Positions 37,762 to 49,304 of a DNA stretch of 64,000 bases are shown one piece after another. The translations under genes were made by a program, and so were the position numbers. The notes under the pieces are model-generated. The model saw nothing but the letters and a program-made list of their open reading frames with translations. It was not told the origin of the DNA and did no database searches. The stretch's first letter is position 1. Each line of letters opens with the position of its first letter. Origin of the DNA: Acidovorax sp. (GTDB lineage Bacteria > Pseudomonadota > Gammaproteobacteria > Burkholderiales > Burkholderiaceae_C); assembly GCA_030692685.1 (NCBI GenBank), contig JAUXZO010000083.1, positions 1 through 64,000 on the forward strand, read 5' to 3'.

Positions 37762-38944
37762 CCCACTGGAATTGAGCGGTAAATGCACGGTGCTGGTCGT
37801 TGACGACACCCCCGACAACCTGTCGCTGATGAGCAATCTGCTGCGCTCGGACTACAAGGTCAAGTTGGCCAACGGCGGCGAGCGTGCGCTGCAGATCGTC
37901 GCGGGCGAAAGCAAGCCCGACCTCATCCTTTTGGACATCATGATGCCGGAAATGGACGGCTACGAAGTGCTTCGCCGCCTGCAGTTCAACCCGGACACCG
38001 AAGACATTCCCGTGATTTTCTTGACGGCCATGAGTGCGGCCGAGGACGAGAGCGTCGGCCTGGAGCTGGGCGCGGTGGACTACATCACCAAGCCCATCAA
38101 CCCCGCCATCGTGATGGCCCGGGTACGCAACCACCTGCAACTCAAGCGTGCACGCGACTATCTGGCGCACCACAACAATTTTCTGGAGCAGGAGATCGCC
38201 AACCGCACGCGAGCGCTGGCCGAACTGCAGGACGCCACCATCCGCGCCATGGCGTCCTTGGCCGAAACACGCGACAACGAGACCGGCAACCACATCCGCC
38301 GCACGCAGCACTACGTCGAAGCCCTGGCGCGCAAGCTGCAAGACCACCCGCGCTTCAAAGACGAGTTGACCGACACAGCCATCGAGACGATTTTCAAGTC
38401 CGCCCCTCTTCACGACATTGGCAAGGTCGGGATTCCAGATCGCATTCTGCTCAAGCCCGGCAAGCTGACGCCCGAAGAGTTCGAGATCATGAAAACCCAC
38501 ACCACCCTCGGCCGGGACGCCATCGTGGCTGCGGAGACGGATGCGATGCTGGACAACCCGTTTTTTCGCTACGCCAAGGAAATCACCTACAGCCACCAGG
38601 AAAAATGGGATGGCTCCGGCTACCCTCAAGGACTGATGGGCAACACCATTCCGCTGTCGGCGCGGTTGATGGCGGTGGCGGATGTGTATGACGCGCTCAT
38701 CTCAGAACGTGTGTACAAGTCAGCGTTCACCCACGAAACGGCTGTCGAGATCATCCGGGATGGCCGGGGAAGCCACTTTGACCCAGACATGGTGGACGCC
38801 TTTTTGGTGCTGTCTGAAGATTTCCGGGCCATTGCCCAGCGTTTTGCTGACAGCTCCCCGGTGCTTAAGGCCCAGACAGCACGCCTTGCCGCTGATGTGT
38901 CAACGGAACACATTGAATTGACGGCGCGCGACGACAAGGGGTAG
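37754..38944 (+). CDS. HD-GYP response regulator (RpfG-like c-di-GMP phosphodiesterase)
   Basis: The 396-residue protein has an N-terminal receiver domain with Asp61 ([12 protein letters not shown]), a helical linker, and an HD-GYP domain with His220-Asp221 (HDIGKVGIP) and an intact GYP motif at about 289-291 ([10 protein letters not shown]). Proteins of this type hydrolyse cyclic di-GMP when phosphorylated. The start at 37754 follows AAGGAGG and overlaps the end of the kinase gene by eight bases, which implies coupled translation and a kinase-regulator pair. All catalytic residues I can check are present. Its targets cannot be read from the sequence. Confidence 0.93.
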   Translation: MNNPLELSGKCTVLVVDDTPDNLSLMSNLLRSDYKVKLANGGERALQIVAGESKPDLILLDIMMPEMDGYEVLRRLQFNPDTEDIPVIFLTAMSAAEDESVGLELGAVDYITKPINPAIVMARVRNHLQLKRARDYLAHHNNFLEQEIANRTRALAELQDATIRAMASLAETRDNETGNHIRRTQHYVEALARKLQDHPRFKDELTDTAIETIFKSAPLHDIGKVGIPDRILLKPGKLTPEEFEIMKTHTTLGRDAIVAAETDAMLDNPFFRYAKEITYSHQEKWDGSGYPQGLMGNTIPLSARLMAVADVYDALISERVYKSAFTHETAVEIIRDGRGSHFDPDMVDAFLVLSEDFRAIAQRFADSSPVLKAQTARLAADVSTEHIELTARDDKG

Positions 38945-39043
38945 TGCGCAGAGAGCCCGCAAAAACGACGGTATTGCGCGGCGGCTCAACCAGTCGCCTG
39001 CCCTTCAGACATTTGGGTTGCAAACCGGCGCTCAGCGCGGGCT

Positions 39044-40111
39044 TCAAGCAGGGTGCAACTGTTGCGCATCCGCATCCGTGGTCGTGGTCCGGTGACCATT
39101 CAGCCCCAGTTTGGCCAGCAAACGCACATCGGCGTCGGCATCCGGGTTGCCAGTCACCAGCAGTTTGTCCCCGTAGAAAATTGAATTGGCACCCGCCATA
39201 AAACACAGCGCCTGCACCGCATCGCCCAACTGCTGGCGGCCTGCGGACAGACGCACACGTGCCTTGGGCATGGTGATGCGGGCCACGGCGATCATGCGCA
39301 CAAAGTCGAATGGATCGATGGGTTCGCTGTCGGCCAGGGGCGTGCCGGGCACACGCACCAGGCTGTTGATGGGCACAGATTCTGGGTAGGGCTGCAAGTT
39401 GGCCAGCTGGGCAATCAGCCCGGCGCGGTGTACGGGCGCCTCGCCCATGCCCACAATGCCGCCGCAGCACACACTGATGCCCGCGCTACGCACATGCTGC
39501 AGGGTGTCCAGCCGGTCTTGGTAGGCGCGGGTGCTGACCACATCGGTGTAGTACTCCGGCGCGGTGTCGAGGTTGTGGTTGTAGTAATCAAGCCCCGCGT
39601 CTTTCAAGGCCTGCGCCTGGTGCGACTCGAGCATGCCCAGGGTGGCGCAGGTTTGCAGTCCCAGGCCCTTCACCGCGCCAATCAGGGCGCTGACTTTCTC
39701 GATGTCGCGGTCTTTGGGGGCACGCCAGGCGGCTCCCATACAAAACCGCGTGGCGCCTGCATCTTTGGCGGCCTGGGCGGCGCGCACCACTTCGTCCACT
39801 TCCATCAGCTTGTCGGCCTTCACGCCCGTGTCAAATTCGGCGGCCTGCGGGCAGTAGCCGCAGTTTTCGGGGCAGCCGCCGGTTTTCACGGAGAGCAAGG
39901 TGGCCAGCTCGATGTCTCCCGCAGGCCAGTGCTGGCGGTGCACCGTTTGGGCTTCGAACAGCAGGTCCATCAACGGTTTGTCGAGCAGCGTCTGGATGGC
40001 GTCTATCGTCCATGCGCCAGAAGCAGCCGATTGGGCTGCGGGTGCGCGGCGGTGCAATTGCACGGGCTGGGCAGCGGGCGGTGGGGTCATGGTGGATACG
40101 GTCGTGGACAT
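39044..40111 (-). CDS. bioB: Biotin synthase
   Basis: The 355-residue protein is BioB, the radical-SAM enzyme that inserts sulfur into dethiobiotin. The cluster motif is [10 protein letters not shown] (Cys80, Cys84, Cys87). Further family wording includes [23 protein letters not shown] and SAGRQQLGD, with conserved Arg in the last. An extra N-terminal tail of about 30 residues, rich in Ala, Pro and Gln, precedes the domain. GAAGGA upstream supports the start. It is convergent with the HD-GYP gene. No other bio gene is present. Its place downstream of the propionyl-CoA carboxylase cluster fits, because PccA needs biotin, but there is a 424-base gap and cotranscription is not shown. Confidence 0.97.
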   Translation of the reverse strand: MSTTVSTMTPPPAAQPVQLHRRAPAAQSAASGAWTIDAIQTLLDKPLMDLLFEAQTVHRQHWPAGDIELATLLSVKTGGCPENCGYCPQAAEFDTGVKADKLMEVDEVVRAAQAAKDAGATRFCMGAAWRAPKDRDIEKVSALIGAVKGLGLQTCATLGMLESHQAQALKDAGLDYYNHNLDTAPEYYTDVVSTRAYQDRLDTLQHVRSAGISVCCGGIVGMGEAPVHRAGLIAQLANLQPYPESVPINSLVRVPGTPLADSEPIDPFDFVRMIAVARITMPKARVRLSAGRQQLGDAVQALCFMAGANSIFYGDKLLVTGNPDADADVRLLAKLGLNGHRTTTTDADAQQLHPA

Positions 40112-40535
40112 GGCGGTTCTTTCCTTCTGTCTTGCTGCGCTGCAGCGGTGCGCGGATTTTCAAGCGAAAGCTGGTGCAACTGCGCGCTGTAGGGTCACAA
40201 AAAGTGCCAAGAAAAAAGCCGCTGCAACGCACATCAAAAGCGCATCACCTTCCAGCGTAGATGGTTGGTTTTGATGTGTATTTACCGACTTTTAGCTACG
40301 GGCGCGTTGCGGTCTTTTTACAAAGGCGACAACGGCAGGGATTGGTGGCGAACTTGCAGGCAACTTTCCAGGCGGGTACTTGGAGATGAGCGAGGTTCGC
40401 GCAGGCGTTGGCAGCGGATGCGTGCCAATTTACGTATGCAAAAAGCTGGCGTCCCGGGCGTCGGCAGACACAAGGCAGCAGATTGTTTTGAAGTTCATTG
40501 GCGGCTTCCGCGCGCACCTGGTTTTGCCCGTGTGG
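40112..40535. other. Intergenic stretch between bioB and the epimerase-like gene; no gene seen
   Basis: These 424 bases hold the bioB ribosome site at the left end. I searched by eye for a BirA-type operator (paired TTGTAAACC-like half sites) and found none. A short AT-rich segment near 40264-40325 is the most likely place for a leftward promoter. The short open frames here have no recognisable protein features. Confidence 0.4.
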
Positions 40536-41006
40536 TCAGCTCAGCGCAGCAATCACGTCGGGCGGCGCCTGCACCAGTTCAATCAACACCCCCTCCCCCG
40601 CAATCGGAAATTCGTCATTGCTTTTGGGATGCAAAAAGGTGATGTCATAGCCCGCAGCCCCTTTGCGGATACCGCCCGGCGCAAAACGCACGCCCTGGGC
40701 CGTGAGCCACTCGACCGCCGTGGGCAGGTCGTCAATCCACAGGCCGATGTGGTTGAGCGGTGTGGTGTGCACGGCGGGCTTTTTGTCGATGTCGAGCGGC
40801 TGCATGATGTCTACCTCGACCTTGAAGGCGCCCTTGCCCATGGACAGGATGTCTTCGTCCACGTTTTCACGCTCGCTCTGAAACGTGCCGGTCTGTGCAA
40901 GGCCCAGCATGTCCACCCACAGGGTTTTCATGCGCTGCTTGTCGGTGCCGCCGATGGCGACTTGCTGGATGCCCAAAACTTTGAACGGGCGGGTGCTGGC
41001 AGTCAT
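40536..41006 (-). CDS. VOC-family protein, probable methylmalonyl-CoA epimerase
   Basis: The 156-residue protein is a vicinal-oxygen-chelate protein: two beta-alpha-beta-beta-beta units starting [13 protein letters not shown] and [18 protein letters not shown], with late VLIELVQAP. The family includes glyoxalase I, dioxygenases and methylmalonyl-CoA epimerase. It lies 90 bases beyond the YdcF-like gene on the same strand as the propionyl-CoA carboxylase and methylmalonyl-CoA mutase genes. The epimerase step (2S to 2R methylmalonyl-CoA) is otherwise missing from the cluster, so I favour that activity. The first metal His of the usual epimerase pattern appears as Gln (IQQVAIG), which leaves some doubt. 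Confidence 0.75.
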   Translation of the reverse strand: MTASTRPFKVLGIQQVAIGGTDKQRMKTLWVDMLGLAQTGTFQSERENVDEDILSMGKGAFKVEVDIMQPLDIDKKPAVHTTPLNHIGLWIDDLPTAVEWLTAQGVRFAPGGIRKGAAGYDITFLHPKSNDEFPIAGEGVLIELVQAPPDVIAALS

Positions 41007-41023
41007 GTCTTGATTACTCCTGT

Positions 41024-41080
41024 TTTGATAGCTACCAGCGCTTTATTCATAAGCGCTAGAGGCCAATTTGGCTTGAAATT
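41024..41080 (+). repeat. Dispersed intergenic hairpin repeat, copy 1
   Basis: AGCGCTT and AAGCGCT form a 7-bp stem, preceded by GATAGCTACC and followed by AGAGGCCAATTT. Related copies lie at 53951, 56091 and 62094, and a diverged one at 45608. All lie at gene ends. They may act as transcription terminators or REP-like elements. Confidence 0.8.
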
Positions 41081-41096
41081 GGTGTCCCCGGCCCGC

Positions 41097-41954
41097 TTAC
41101 ACCTCTCGCAGCACCCAGCTGCTGGCCATGGCGAAATACTCGCGCAGCCAGGCGTTGTAGCGGATGTACAGCGGTGTCGGTGCAGGCACGGGGATGGCCC
41201 GGGTGTATCCGATCTTGCGGGCGATGCGCTGTGCGCGCACCGTGTGGAAGTCGCTGGTCACCACGGCCACGGCAGCGTTCAAACCCAGGCCGCGCTGCTG
41301 CAACAAAGGCAGGCTGTATTGCAGGTTCAACTCGGTGCTGGTGCTGCGTTCTTCTTGCAGGATGCGCGCCGGGTCCATGCCTTGTTCGCGCAGGTAGTTG
41401 CCCATCACCTGGCCTTCGCTCAGCGTTTCGCCAAAGTCCACGCCGCCTGACACCACCACCCAGGCCTGGGGATGCGTGGCGGCCAGTTCGCGCGCCTTGT
41501 CCAGGCGGGCGCGCAGCGCGGGTGATGGCTGCCCGTTGGGCGTGCCGCTGCCCAGCACCACAATGGCTTGCACCGGCGCGGCGGTGGCAGCGCCTTCAAA
41601 GCCGCGCACCTGCTGCGCCAGCCAGGCCCAGAAGGCAGCCACGCTGACGACCCATGCGGCCAGCAGCAGCCAGCAGCCTCGCCAAGCAAAGGTACCCCAG
41701 CGTTTGCCGTGCAGCCAGGTTCGCACGCTATGCCAACGCGCGCCCAGCGCACACAGCGCCAACCCCAGCACAGCAGGCACGGTCACGCCGACCATGAAAA
41801 AGCCCTTGCCCAGCAGCGCCAAGGCATCCGCCAGCAGCAGGCCGCCCACCAGCATGCTGGCAATGCGTGCCCAGGGCCAATCAGGCTTGGCAACCGCTGG
41901 CGGCTGAGCAGGGCGTGCGCCCCTAACAACCGCCGACGACCTTGCCTGGATCAA
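41097..41954 (-). CDS. YdcF-family (DUF218) membrane protein
   Basis: The 285-residue protein has two or three N-terminal membrane segments (about 30-60 and 90-115) and a DUF218 domain at about 128-270: AIVVLGSGTPNGQPSPALRA, VVVSGGVDFGETLSEG and VVTSDFHTVRAQRIA. The ElyC/SanA/YdcF family is linked to envelope polysaccharide or peptidoglycan precursor functions, though its chemistry is not settled. The start is a TTG that overlaps the pccA stop as TTGA, so translation is probably coupled. A later Met at residue 34 is less likely. Its presence in a propionate cluster is not explained by known function. Confidence 0.85.
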   Translation of the reverse strand: MIQARSSAVVRGARPAQPPAVAKPDWPWARIASMLVGGLLLADALALLGKGFFMVGVTVPAVLGLALCALGARWHSVRTWLHGKRWGTFAWRGCWLLLAAWVVSVAAFWAWLAQQVRGFEGAATAAPVQAIVVLGSGTPNGQPSPALRARLDKARELAATHPQAWVVVSGGVDFGETLSEGQVMGNYLREQGMDPARILQEERSTSTELNLQYSLPLLQQRGLGLNAAVAVVTSDFHTVRAQRIARKIGYTRAIPVPAPTPLYIRYNAWLREYFAMASSWVLREV

Positions 41955-43999
41955 GCGAACTCCAGAATCACCTGGTCCACCGCCAGCGACTCACCTTTGC
42001 CCGCCAGCACCTTGCCCACAATGCCGTCTTGCGCGGCAAACAAAATGTTCTCCATCTTCATGGCCTCAATGACAGCCAGCTTTTCGCCCGCCTGCACCTT
42101 CTGGCCCGGCTGCACCGCCACGTCGACCAGCAAACCGGGCATGGGCGAGAGCAAGAACTTGCTGAGGTCTGGCGGGGCCTTGAACGGCATGAGCTTGTGC
42201 AGCCGTGCACCCAGCGGCGACAGCACCAGCGCGTCGATCTGCGTTCCGTTGTGCGCAATGCGCAGTGCCAGCGGGTTCTTGCCCACACCCCGCTCCACCT
42301 GGGCCGTAAAGCCCTGGCCATTGCACGCACCTTGCACGCGGATCTGGCCCAGCGTTGCAGTGCTACTGATCTGATAGCTGGTACCGCCCACCAGCACAGC
42401 GCTAGAGCCTGATTTGTCTTCAAAGTCAGACACTGTCACGTCGTGGTGCTGGTTTTGCCCCTCGGCGCCCAGCGTGACCACCACAAACGCTTCGCCCACT
42501 TTCACCTCGTGCCCCGCCAGCTGTCCGCTGATGCCCGAAGCGCGGGCGCGGTAGCGGCGGTTCATGAACGCGGCCAGCGCCACCAAAAACAGCGGGTCGC
42601 TGTGCGGCACGTCTTCGGCGTGAAAGCCCTTGCCGTAGTTCTCGGCAATGAAACCGGTGTTGAATTCGCCCGTCACAAACTTCGGGTGTGCCAGCAGCGC
42701 TGCCTGGAACGGGATGTTGCTGCTGATGCCGCGAATCACAAAACCATTGAGCGCTGCGCGCATCTTGGCAATCGCGTCGTTGCGGTCGGTGCCGTGCACG
42801 ATGAGCTTGGCGATCATCGAGTCGTAGAACATCGGGATCTCGCCGCCCTCGTACACGCCTGTGTCCACCCGTACGCCCAGCTTCTTGCTGGTATCGGACT
42901 GGAACATGGATTCTTCCGGCGGCGCAAAGCGCACCAGACGGCCGGTGGACGGCAGGAAGTTGCGGAACGGGTCTTCCGCGTTGATGCGGCACTCGATGGC
43001 CCAGCCGTCGCGCTTCACATCGGCTTGCGTGAGGGGCAGCTTCTCGCCCGCTGCCACGCGGATCATCAGCTCCACCAGGTCCAGGCCGGTGATGCATTCC
43101 GTTACCGGGTGCTCCACCTGCAGGCGGGTGTTCATCTCCAGAAAGTAGAAGTCCTGGTCCTTGCCGACCACAAACTCTACTGTGCCCGCGCTCTGGTATT
43201 GCACGGCCTTGGCCAGCTGCACCGCCTGCTCGCCCATGGCCTTGCGCGTGGCGTCGCTGATGAAGGGCGATGGCGCCTCTTCAATCACCTTCTGGTGGCG
43301 GCGCTGGATGGAACACTCGCGCTCGTTCAGGTAGATCACGTTGCCGTGCGAATCGCCCAGCACCTGAATCTCGATGTGGCGCGGCTCCTGTACAAATTTT
43401 TCGATGAAGATGCGGTCGTCGCCAAAGCTGTTGCGGGCCTCGTTCTGGCAACTCGTGAAGCCCTCAAACGCTTCCTTGTCGTTGTACGCCACGCGAAGGC
43501 CTTTGCCCCCGCCGCCCGCTGACGCTTTGATCATCACGGGGTAGCCAATGCCCTTGGCGATCTCTACCGCTTGCTCGGGGCCACTGATCGCGTCGTTGTA
43601 GCCAGGAATGGTGTTGACCTTGGCTGCCAATGCCAGCTTCTTGGACGCGATCTTGTCGCCCATGGCCGCAATCGAATGTGCCTTGGGGCCGATAAAGGCA
43701 ATGCCCTCTTCTTCGCAGCGCCGCGCAAAGGCTTCGTTCTCCGAAAGGAAGCCGTAGCCGGGGTGCACCGCCTGCGCGCCCGTTTGCTTGCAGGCTTCGA
43801 TGATTTTCTCGGCCAGCAGATACGACTCACGCGAGGGCGCGGGTCCCAAGCGCACGGCCTCGTCGGCCAGCTTGACGTGGCGGGCTTCCTTGTCGGCGTC
43901 GGAATAGACGGCGACGGTGGCGATGCCCATTTTCTTGGCGGTGGCGATGACGCGGCAGGCGATCTCACCGCGGTTTGCGATCAGGATTTTGGTGAACAT
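41951..43999 (-). CDS. pccA: Propionyl-CoA (acetyl-CoA) carboxylase alpha subunit, biotin-carrying
   Basis: The 682-residue protein starts MFTKILIANRGEIACRV, the standard biotin carboxylase N-terminus; a longer frame was rejected and GGAAAGAGA precedes this ATG. An ATP-grasp domain contains KASAGGGGKGLRVAYN. The biotin carboxylase C domain follows, then a PCC-type linker, then a biotinyl domain with the lysine target Lys648 in EAMKMEN. With PccB it carboxylates propionyl-CoA to (S)-methylmalonyl-CoA in the cytoplasm. It lies 35 bases downstream of pccB and is followed by a TTGA-overlapping YdcF-like gene. Confidence 0.95.
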   Translation of the reverse strand: MFTKILIANRGEIACRVIATAKKMGIATVAVYSDADKEARHVKLADEAVRLGPAPSRESYLLAEKIIEACKQTGAQAVHPGYGFLSENEAFARRCEEEGIAFIGPKAHSIAAMGDKIASKKLALAAKVNTIPGYNDAISGPEQAVEIAKGIGYPVMIKASAGGGGKGLRVAYNDKEAFEGFTSCQNEARNSFGDDRIFIEKFVQEPRHIEIQVLGDSHGNVIYLNERECSIQRRHQKVIEEAPSPFISDATRKAMGEQAVQLAKAVQYQSAGTVEFVVGKDQDFYFLEMNTRLQVEHPVTECITGLDLVELMIRVAAGEKLPLTQADVKRDGWAIECRINAEDPFRNFLPSTGRLVRFAPPEESMFQSDTSKKLGVRVDTGVYEGGEIPMFYDSMIAKLIVHGTDRNDAIAKMRAALNGFVIRGISSNIPFQAALLAHPKFVTGEFNTGFIAENYGKGFHAEDVPHSDPLFLVALAAFMNRRYRARASGISGQLAGHEVKVGEAFVVVTLGAEGQNQHHDVTVSDFEDKSGSSAVLVGGTSYQISSTATLGQIRVQGACNGQGFTAQVERGVGKNPLALRIAHNGTQIDALVLSPLGARLHKLMPFKAPPDLSKFLLSPMPGLLVDVAVQPGQKVQAGEKLAVIEAMKMENILFAAQDGIVGKVLAGKGESLAVDQVILEFA

Positions 44000-44034
44000 G
44001 TTTTGTCTCTTTCCAAAGGCTGTGGCAGTGCCGC

Positions 44035-45567
44035 TCAAAGGGGGATGTTGCCGTGCTTGCGCCAGGGGTTTTCCAGCTTCTTATCCCGCAGCATCACCAG
44101 CGACCGGCAGATCCGCTTGCGCGTCTCATGCGGCAGGATCACGTCGTCAATAAAACCCCGCGCACTTGCCACAAACGGGTTCGCAAACCGCTCTTTGTAT
44201 TCCGCCTCGCGCGCGGCCAGCTTCACCGGGTCGTTCTTGTCCTCGCGGAAGATGATTTCCACCGCGCCCTTGGCGCCCATCACCGCGATTTCGGCATTGG
44301 GCCAGGCCAGGTTCACGTCGCCGCGCAGGTGTTTGCTGCTCATCACGTCGTATGCACCGCCGTAGGCTTTGCGGGTGATGACGGTGATCTTGGGCACAGT
44401 GCACTCTGCATATGCATACAACAGCTTGGCGCCGTGTTTGATGATGCCGCCGTACTCTTGGGATGTGCCGGGCATGAAGCCGGGCACGTCCACAAACGTG
44501 ACCACGGGGATGTTGAACGCGTCGCAAAAGCGCACAAACCGCGCGGCCTTGATGCTGGACTTGATGTCCAGGCAGCCTGCCAGCACCAGCGGCTGGTTGG
44601 CAACGATGCCCACGGTCTGGCCTTCCATGCGGGCAAAGCCAATGATGATGTTCTTGGCGTACTCGGGCTGCAGTTCAAAGAAGTCGCCGTCGTCCACGGT
44701 TTTGACGATCAGCTCCTTCATGTCGTAGGGCTGGTTGGCGTTGGCGGGCACCAGGGTGTCCAGGCTCAGGTCCATACGGTCGGCCGGGTCGTTGCTTTTG
44801 CGGACGGGGGCCTTTTCGCGGTTGTTGAGCGGCAGGTAGTTGTACAGGCGGCGCAGCATCATTAGCGCCTCCACGTCGTTCTCTAACGCCATGTCGTCCA
44901 CACCGCTCTTGGTGGTGTGGGTGATGGCGCCGCCCAGCTCTTCGGCCGTGACTTCTTCGTGCGTCACGGTTTTCACCACTTCGGGGCCGGTCACGAACAT
45001 GTAGCTCGAATCCTTGACCATGAAGATGAAGTCGGTCATGGCGGGCGAGTACACGGCGCCACCGGCGCTCGGGCCCATGATCATGCTGATCTGCGGGATC
45101 ACGCCGCTGGCCAGCACGTTCTTCTGGAACACGTCGGCATAGCCGCCCAAGCTGGCCACGCCTTCTTGAATGCGAGCGCCGCCGGAATCGTTGAGACCGA
45201 TGACCGGTGCGCCCACCTTCATCGCCTGGTCCATCACCTTGCAGATTTTTTCGGCATGCGTTTCGCTCAAAGCGCCGCCAAACACGGTGAAGTCCTGGCT
45301 GAACACGAAGACGAGGCGGCCATTGATCATCCCGTAGCCGGTCACCACGCCGTCGCCAGGGATCTTGTTGTCTTCCATGCCGAAGTCGGTGCAGCGGTGC
45401 TCGACAAACATGTCCCACTCTTCAAACGTGCCGTCGTCCAGCAGCAGCTCGATGCGCTCGCGCGCCGTGAGCTTGCCCTTGGCATGCTGCGCATCGATGC
45501 GCTTTTGCCCGCCGCCCAGGCGTGCCTGCGCACGCTTTTTCTCCAGTTGTTCCAGGATGTCTTGCAT
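44035..45567 (-). CDS. pccB: Propionyl-CoA carboxylase beta subunit (carboxyltransferase)
   Basis: The 510-residue protein is a biotin-dependent carboxyltransferase with paired crotonase-like halves: [20 protein letters not shown] near the start, the N-half oxyanion wording [29 protein letters not shown], and the C-half [20 protein letters not shown]. The ending IPL and length of about 510 match propionyl-CoA carboxylases. It transfers the carboxyl group from biotin on PccA to propionyl-CoA. It lies between meaB and pccA on the same strand with short gaps, as in many Burkholderiales propionate clusters. Confidence 0.95.
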   Translation of the reverse strand: MQDILEQLEKKRAQARLGGGQKRIDAQHAKGKLTARERIELLLDDGTFEEWDMFVEHRCTDFGMEDNKIPGDGVVTGYGMINGRLVFVFSQDFTVFGGALSETHAEKICKVMDQAMKVGAPVIGLNDSGGARIQEGVASLGGYADVFQKNVLASGVIPQISMIMGPSAGGAVYSPAMTDFIFMVKDSSYMFVTGPEVVKTVTHEEVTAEELGGAITHTTKSGVDDMALENDVEALMMLRRLYNYLPLNNREKAPVRKSNDPADRMDLSLDTLVPANANQPYDMKELIVKTVDDGDFFELQPEYAKNIIIGFARMEGQTVGIVANQPLVLAGCLDIKSSIKAARFVRFCDAFNIPVVTFVDVPGFMPGTSQEYGGIIKHGAKLLYAYAECTVPKITVITRKAYGGAYDVMSSKHLRGDVNLAWPNAEIAVMGAKGAVEIIFREDKNDPVKLAAREAEYKERFANPFVASARGFIDDVILPHETRKRICRSLVMLRDKKLENPWRKHGNIPL

Positions 45568-45607
45568 GGTCGTCCTTTGGTGAATTTGGTTGCTTTGTTA
45601 TTACTAT

Positions 45608-45650
45608 TTATTTGATAGCTGCTGGCGCTTGACTGGCGTGCGCTAGCAGC
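45608..45650. repeat. Diverged hairpin repeat forming the meaB 3' end
   Basis: TTTGATAGCTGCTGGCGCTT, a short centre, then GCGCTAGCAGCAGATTT resembles the dispersed repeat at 41024 (GATAGCT...AGCGC). Here it encodes the last residues LLLAHASQAPAAIK of MeaB and supplies its stop codon. Confidence 0.55.
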
Positions 45651-46714
45651 AGATTTCGTGCTGCAGTCGATGCCGCAACGCGCCCTGCGGCCACATCGGC
45701 CTGCAACTGGGGAAGCAGTGCTTTGACCTCTGGATGCTGGCGAAACGCGAGCTTCAGGCCCGCGTCGATGCGCTCCCACATCCAGGCGAGCGACTGCTTT
45801 TCTCGGCGAGACGCCAGGCGGCCATTGGTGGTCTGCATCTCGCGGAACAGCGTCACCGTTGTCCAGAACGCATCCACGCCCTGTCCGAGTAATGCGCTGA
45901 TCTGCAGTACGCGCGGCTGCCACAGCGCCCCGTAGGTCGCGTGAGGATCCTCGCCCCCAAGCTCACCATGTTCGCTGCCCCCCAAGGGGGCGCTCGCGTT
46001 CTTGGGGCGGCCCGGCGAGCGCTCGAAGTTGCCATGCATGCCCAGCAGGCGCAGGCTGGAGGTGATCTGCGCCTCGGCCCGGGTGGCTGCATTTTTGTCG
46101 ATGTCGGCCTTGTTGATGACCACCAGGTCGGCAATCTCCATCACGCCTTTTTTGATGGCCTGCAGGTCGTCGCCCGCATTGGGCAGCTGCATCAGCACAA
46201 ACATGTCCGTCATGCCTGCCACGGCGATCTCGCTTTGGCCCACGCCCACGGTCTCGACAATGACGATGTCATAGCCCGCAGCCTCGCAGACCAGCATGGC
46301 TTCGCGCGTTTTTTCGGCCACTCCGCCCAGTGTGCCGCTCGACGGGCTGGGGCGGATGTAGGCCTCTTCTCGCATCGACAGGTGCTCCATGCGGGTCTTG
46401 TCGCCCAGGATCGAGCCGCCCGAGACGGTGCTGGACGGGTCGATGGTGAGCACCGCCACGCGGTAGCCCTGGGCGATGAGGTACAGGCCCAGTGTCTCAA
46501 TAAAAGTGGACTTGCCCACGCCCGGCACGCCGCTGATACCCAGGCGGAAGGCCTTGCCGGTGTGGGGGAGCAGTTGGGTGAGCAGTTCGTCGGCCTGGGC
46601 GCGGTGGTCCGCGCGGGTGGATTCGAGCAGGGTGATGGCTTTGGAGATGGCGCGGCGCTGGATGGGGCCGGGTTCTCCGACGACGCCCACATACAGGCTC
46701 ATGCACAGGCTCAT
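45608..46714 (-). CDS. meaB: Methylmalonyl-CoA mutase-associated GTPase MeaB (ArgK-like)
   Basis: The 368-residue protein is a MeaB-type G3E GTPase that protects and loads the B12 cofactor of methylmalonyl-CoA mutase. The P-loop is GVPGVGKST at 62-70. Switch and base motifs follow: TIDPSSTVSGGSILGDKTRM, ETVGVGQSE and NKAD. I placed the start at the ATG at 46714 (GAGG eight bases upstream); the frame extends 20 codons further but would overlap the small upstream gene. About residues 229-260 form an in-frame insertion (ERSPGRPKNASAPLGGSEHG) encoded by a palindromic repeat, and the last residues are encoded by another repeat. Both lie outside the GTPase motifs, so function is probably kept. Confidence 0.93.
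   Translation of the reverse strand: MSLCMSLYVGVVGEPGPIQRRAISKAITLLESTRADHRAQADELLTQLLPHTGKAFRLGISGVPGVGKSTFIETLGLYLIAQGYRVAVLTIDPSSTVSGGSILGDKTRMEHLSMREEAYIRPSPSSGTLGGVAEKTREAMLVCEAAGYDIVIVETVGVGQSEIAVAGMTDMFVLMQLPNAGDDLQAIKKGVMEIADLVVINKADIDKNAATRAEAQITSSLRLLGMHGNFERSPGRPKNASAPLGGSEHGELGGEDPHATYGALWQPRVLQISALLGQGVDAFWTTVTLFREMQTTNGRLASRREKQSLAWMWERIDAGLKLAFRQHPEVKALLPQLQADVAAGRVAASTAARNLLLAHASQAPAAIK
45951..46010. repeat. GC palindrome inserted in frame within meaB
   Basis: GCCCCCCAAGGGGGC (45977-45991) is the core. Flanking GCCCCAAG and CTTGGGGC (near 45952-45962 and 46000-46008) add an outer stem. The wording is like the GC-rich intergenic palindromes of Comamonadaceae; a relative may be the element at 53785-53890. 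It encodes most of the extra loop in MeaB. Confidence 0.6.
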
Positions 46715-46770
46715 ACAAATGCCTCTACTGCTACGGAAGTCAGGGTAGGGGTAGGCTTCATCATCCAAGA

Positions 46771-46947
46771 TCAATCATCAGATGAAGGCAGCACGATCCA
46801 AACCGCAAAGGCAACTGCGGCCAAGATGACGCAAACACCGAGAAATCTCCAGCCGTTCTGGATCAAAGCAGCGCCGATCCCACCGAGGATGAGGCCTTCC
46901 CATACCGCAGACAGTACGCGGTTTGCCGGGCTCAATTGCTTTTTCAT
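46771..46947 (-). CDS. 58-residue inner-membrane protein between mcm and meaB
   Basis: This short frame starts MKKQLSPANRVLSAVWEGL at the ATG at 46947, preceded by a strong CAGAGGAG ribosome site, and ends at 46771. Two hydrophobic segments (about 14-30 and 35-53) suggest two membrane passes; the tail is LPSSDD. I do not recognise the family. It sits between the mutase and meaB genes on the same strand, 57 bases from each, so it is probably in the same transcript. No function can be assigned. Confidence 0.7.
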   Translation of the reverse strand: MKKQLSPANRVLSAVWEGLILGGIGAALIQNGWRFLGVCVILAAVAFAVWIVLPSSDD

Positions 46948-47004
46948 GCGACTCCTCTGGTTGAATGCGACAGGAAAGTACGGATCGACGACCGCTGAGG
47001 CAGC

Positions 47005-49176
<2,172 letters not shown>

Positions 49177-49266
49177 GGCGAAGGCTTCTCCGAAGATGGC
49201 GTTGGGGCGCAGATAACTGTAAGGGCATGCCCGAATGTGGCGGCGAGTTTACATCATTCATAATTA

Positions 49267-49297
49267 TTGATTCAAAATATTCCACCCAGCTTACAAT
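49267..49297. promoter_or_regulatory. Divergent promoter region between mcm and the GntR-family gene
   Basis: TTGATTCAA (49267-49275) is a 9-base palindrome. Rightward, TTGATT and TACAAT (49292-49297) are 19 bases apart and the ATG at 49305 begins seven bases after the -10 box, so the transcript may be leaderless. Leftward, TTGAAT and TAAACT 18 bases apart are a possible mcm promoter. The palindrome may be the regulator's operator. Confidence 0.5.
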
Positions 49298-49304
49298 CCG
49301 CCCC

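Noticed and set aside
40112..40300. BirA operator upstream of bioB
   Set aside because: No paired TTGTAAACC/GGTTTACAA-like half sites can be seen.
40380..41450. Plus-strand frame of 356 codons across the epimerase-like gene
   Set aside because: It is antisense to two minus-strand genes with clear family motifs and has none of its own.
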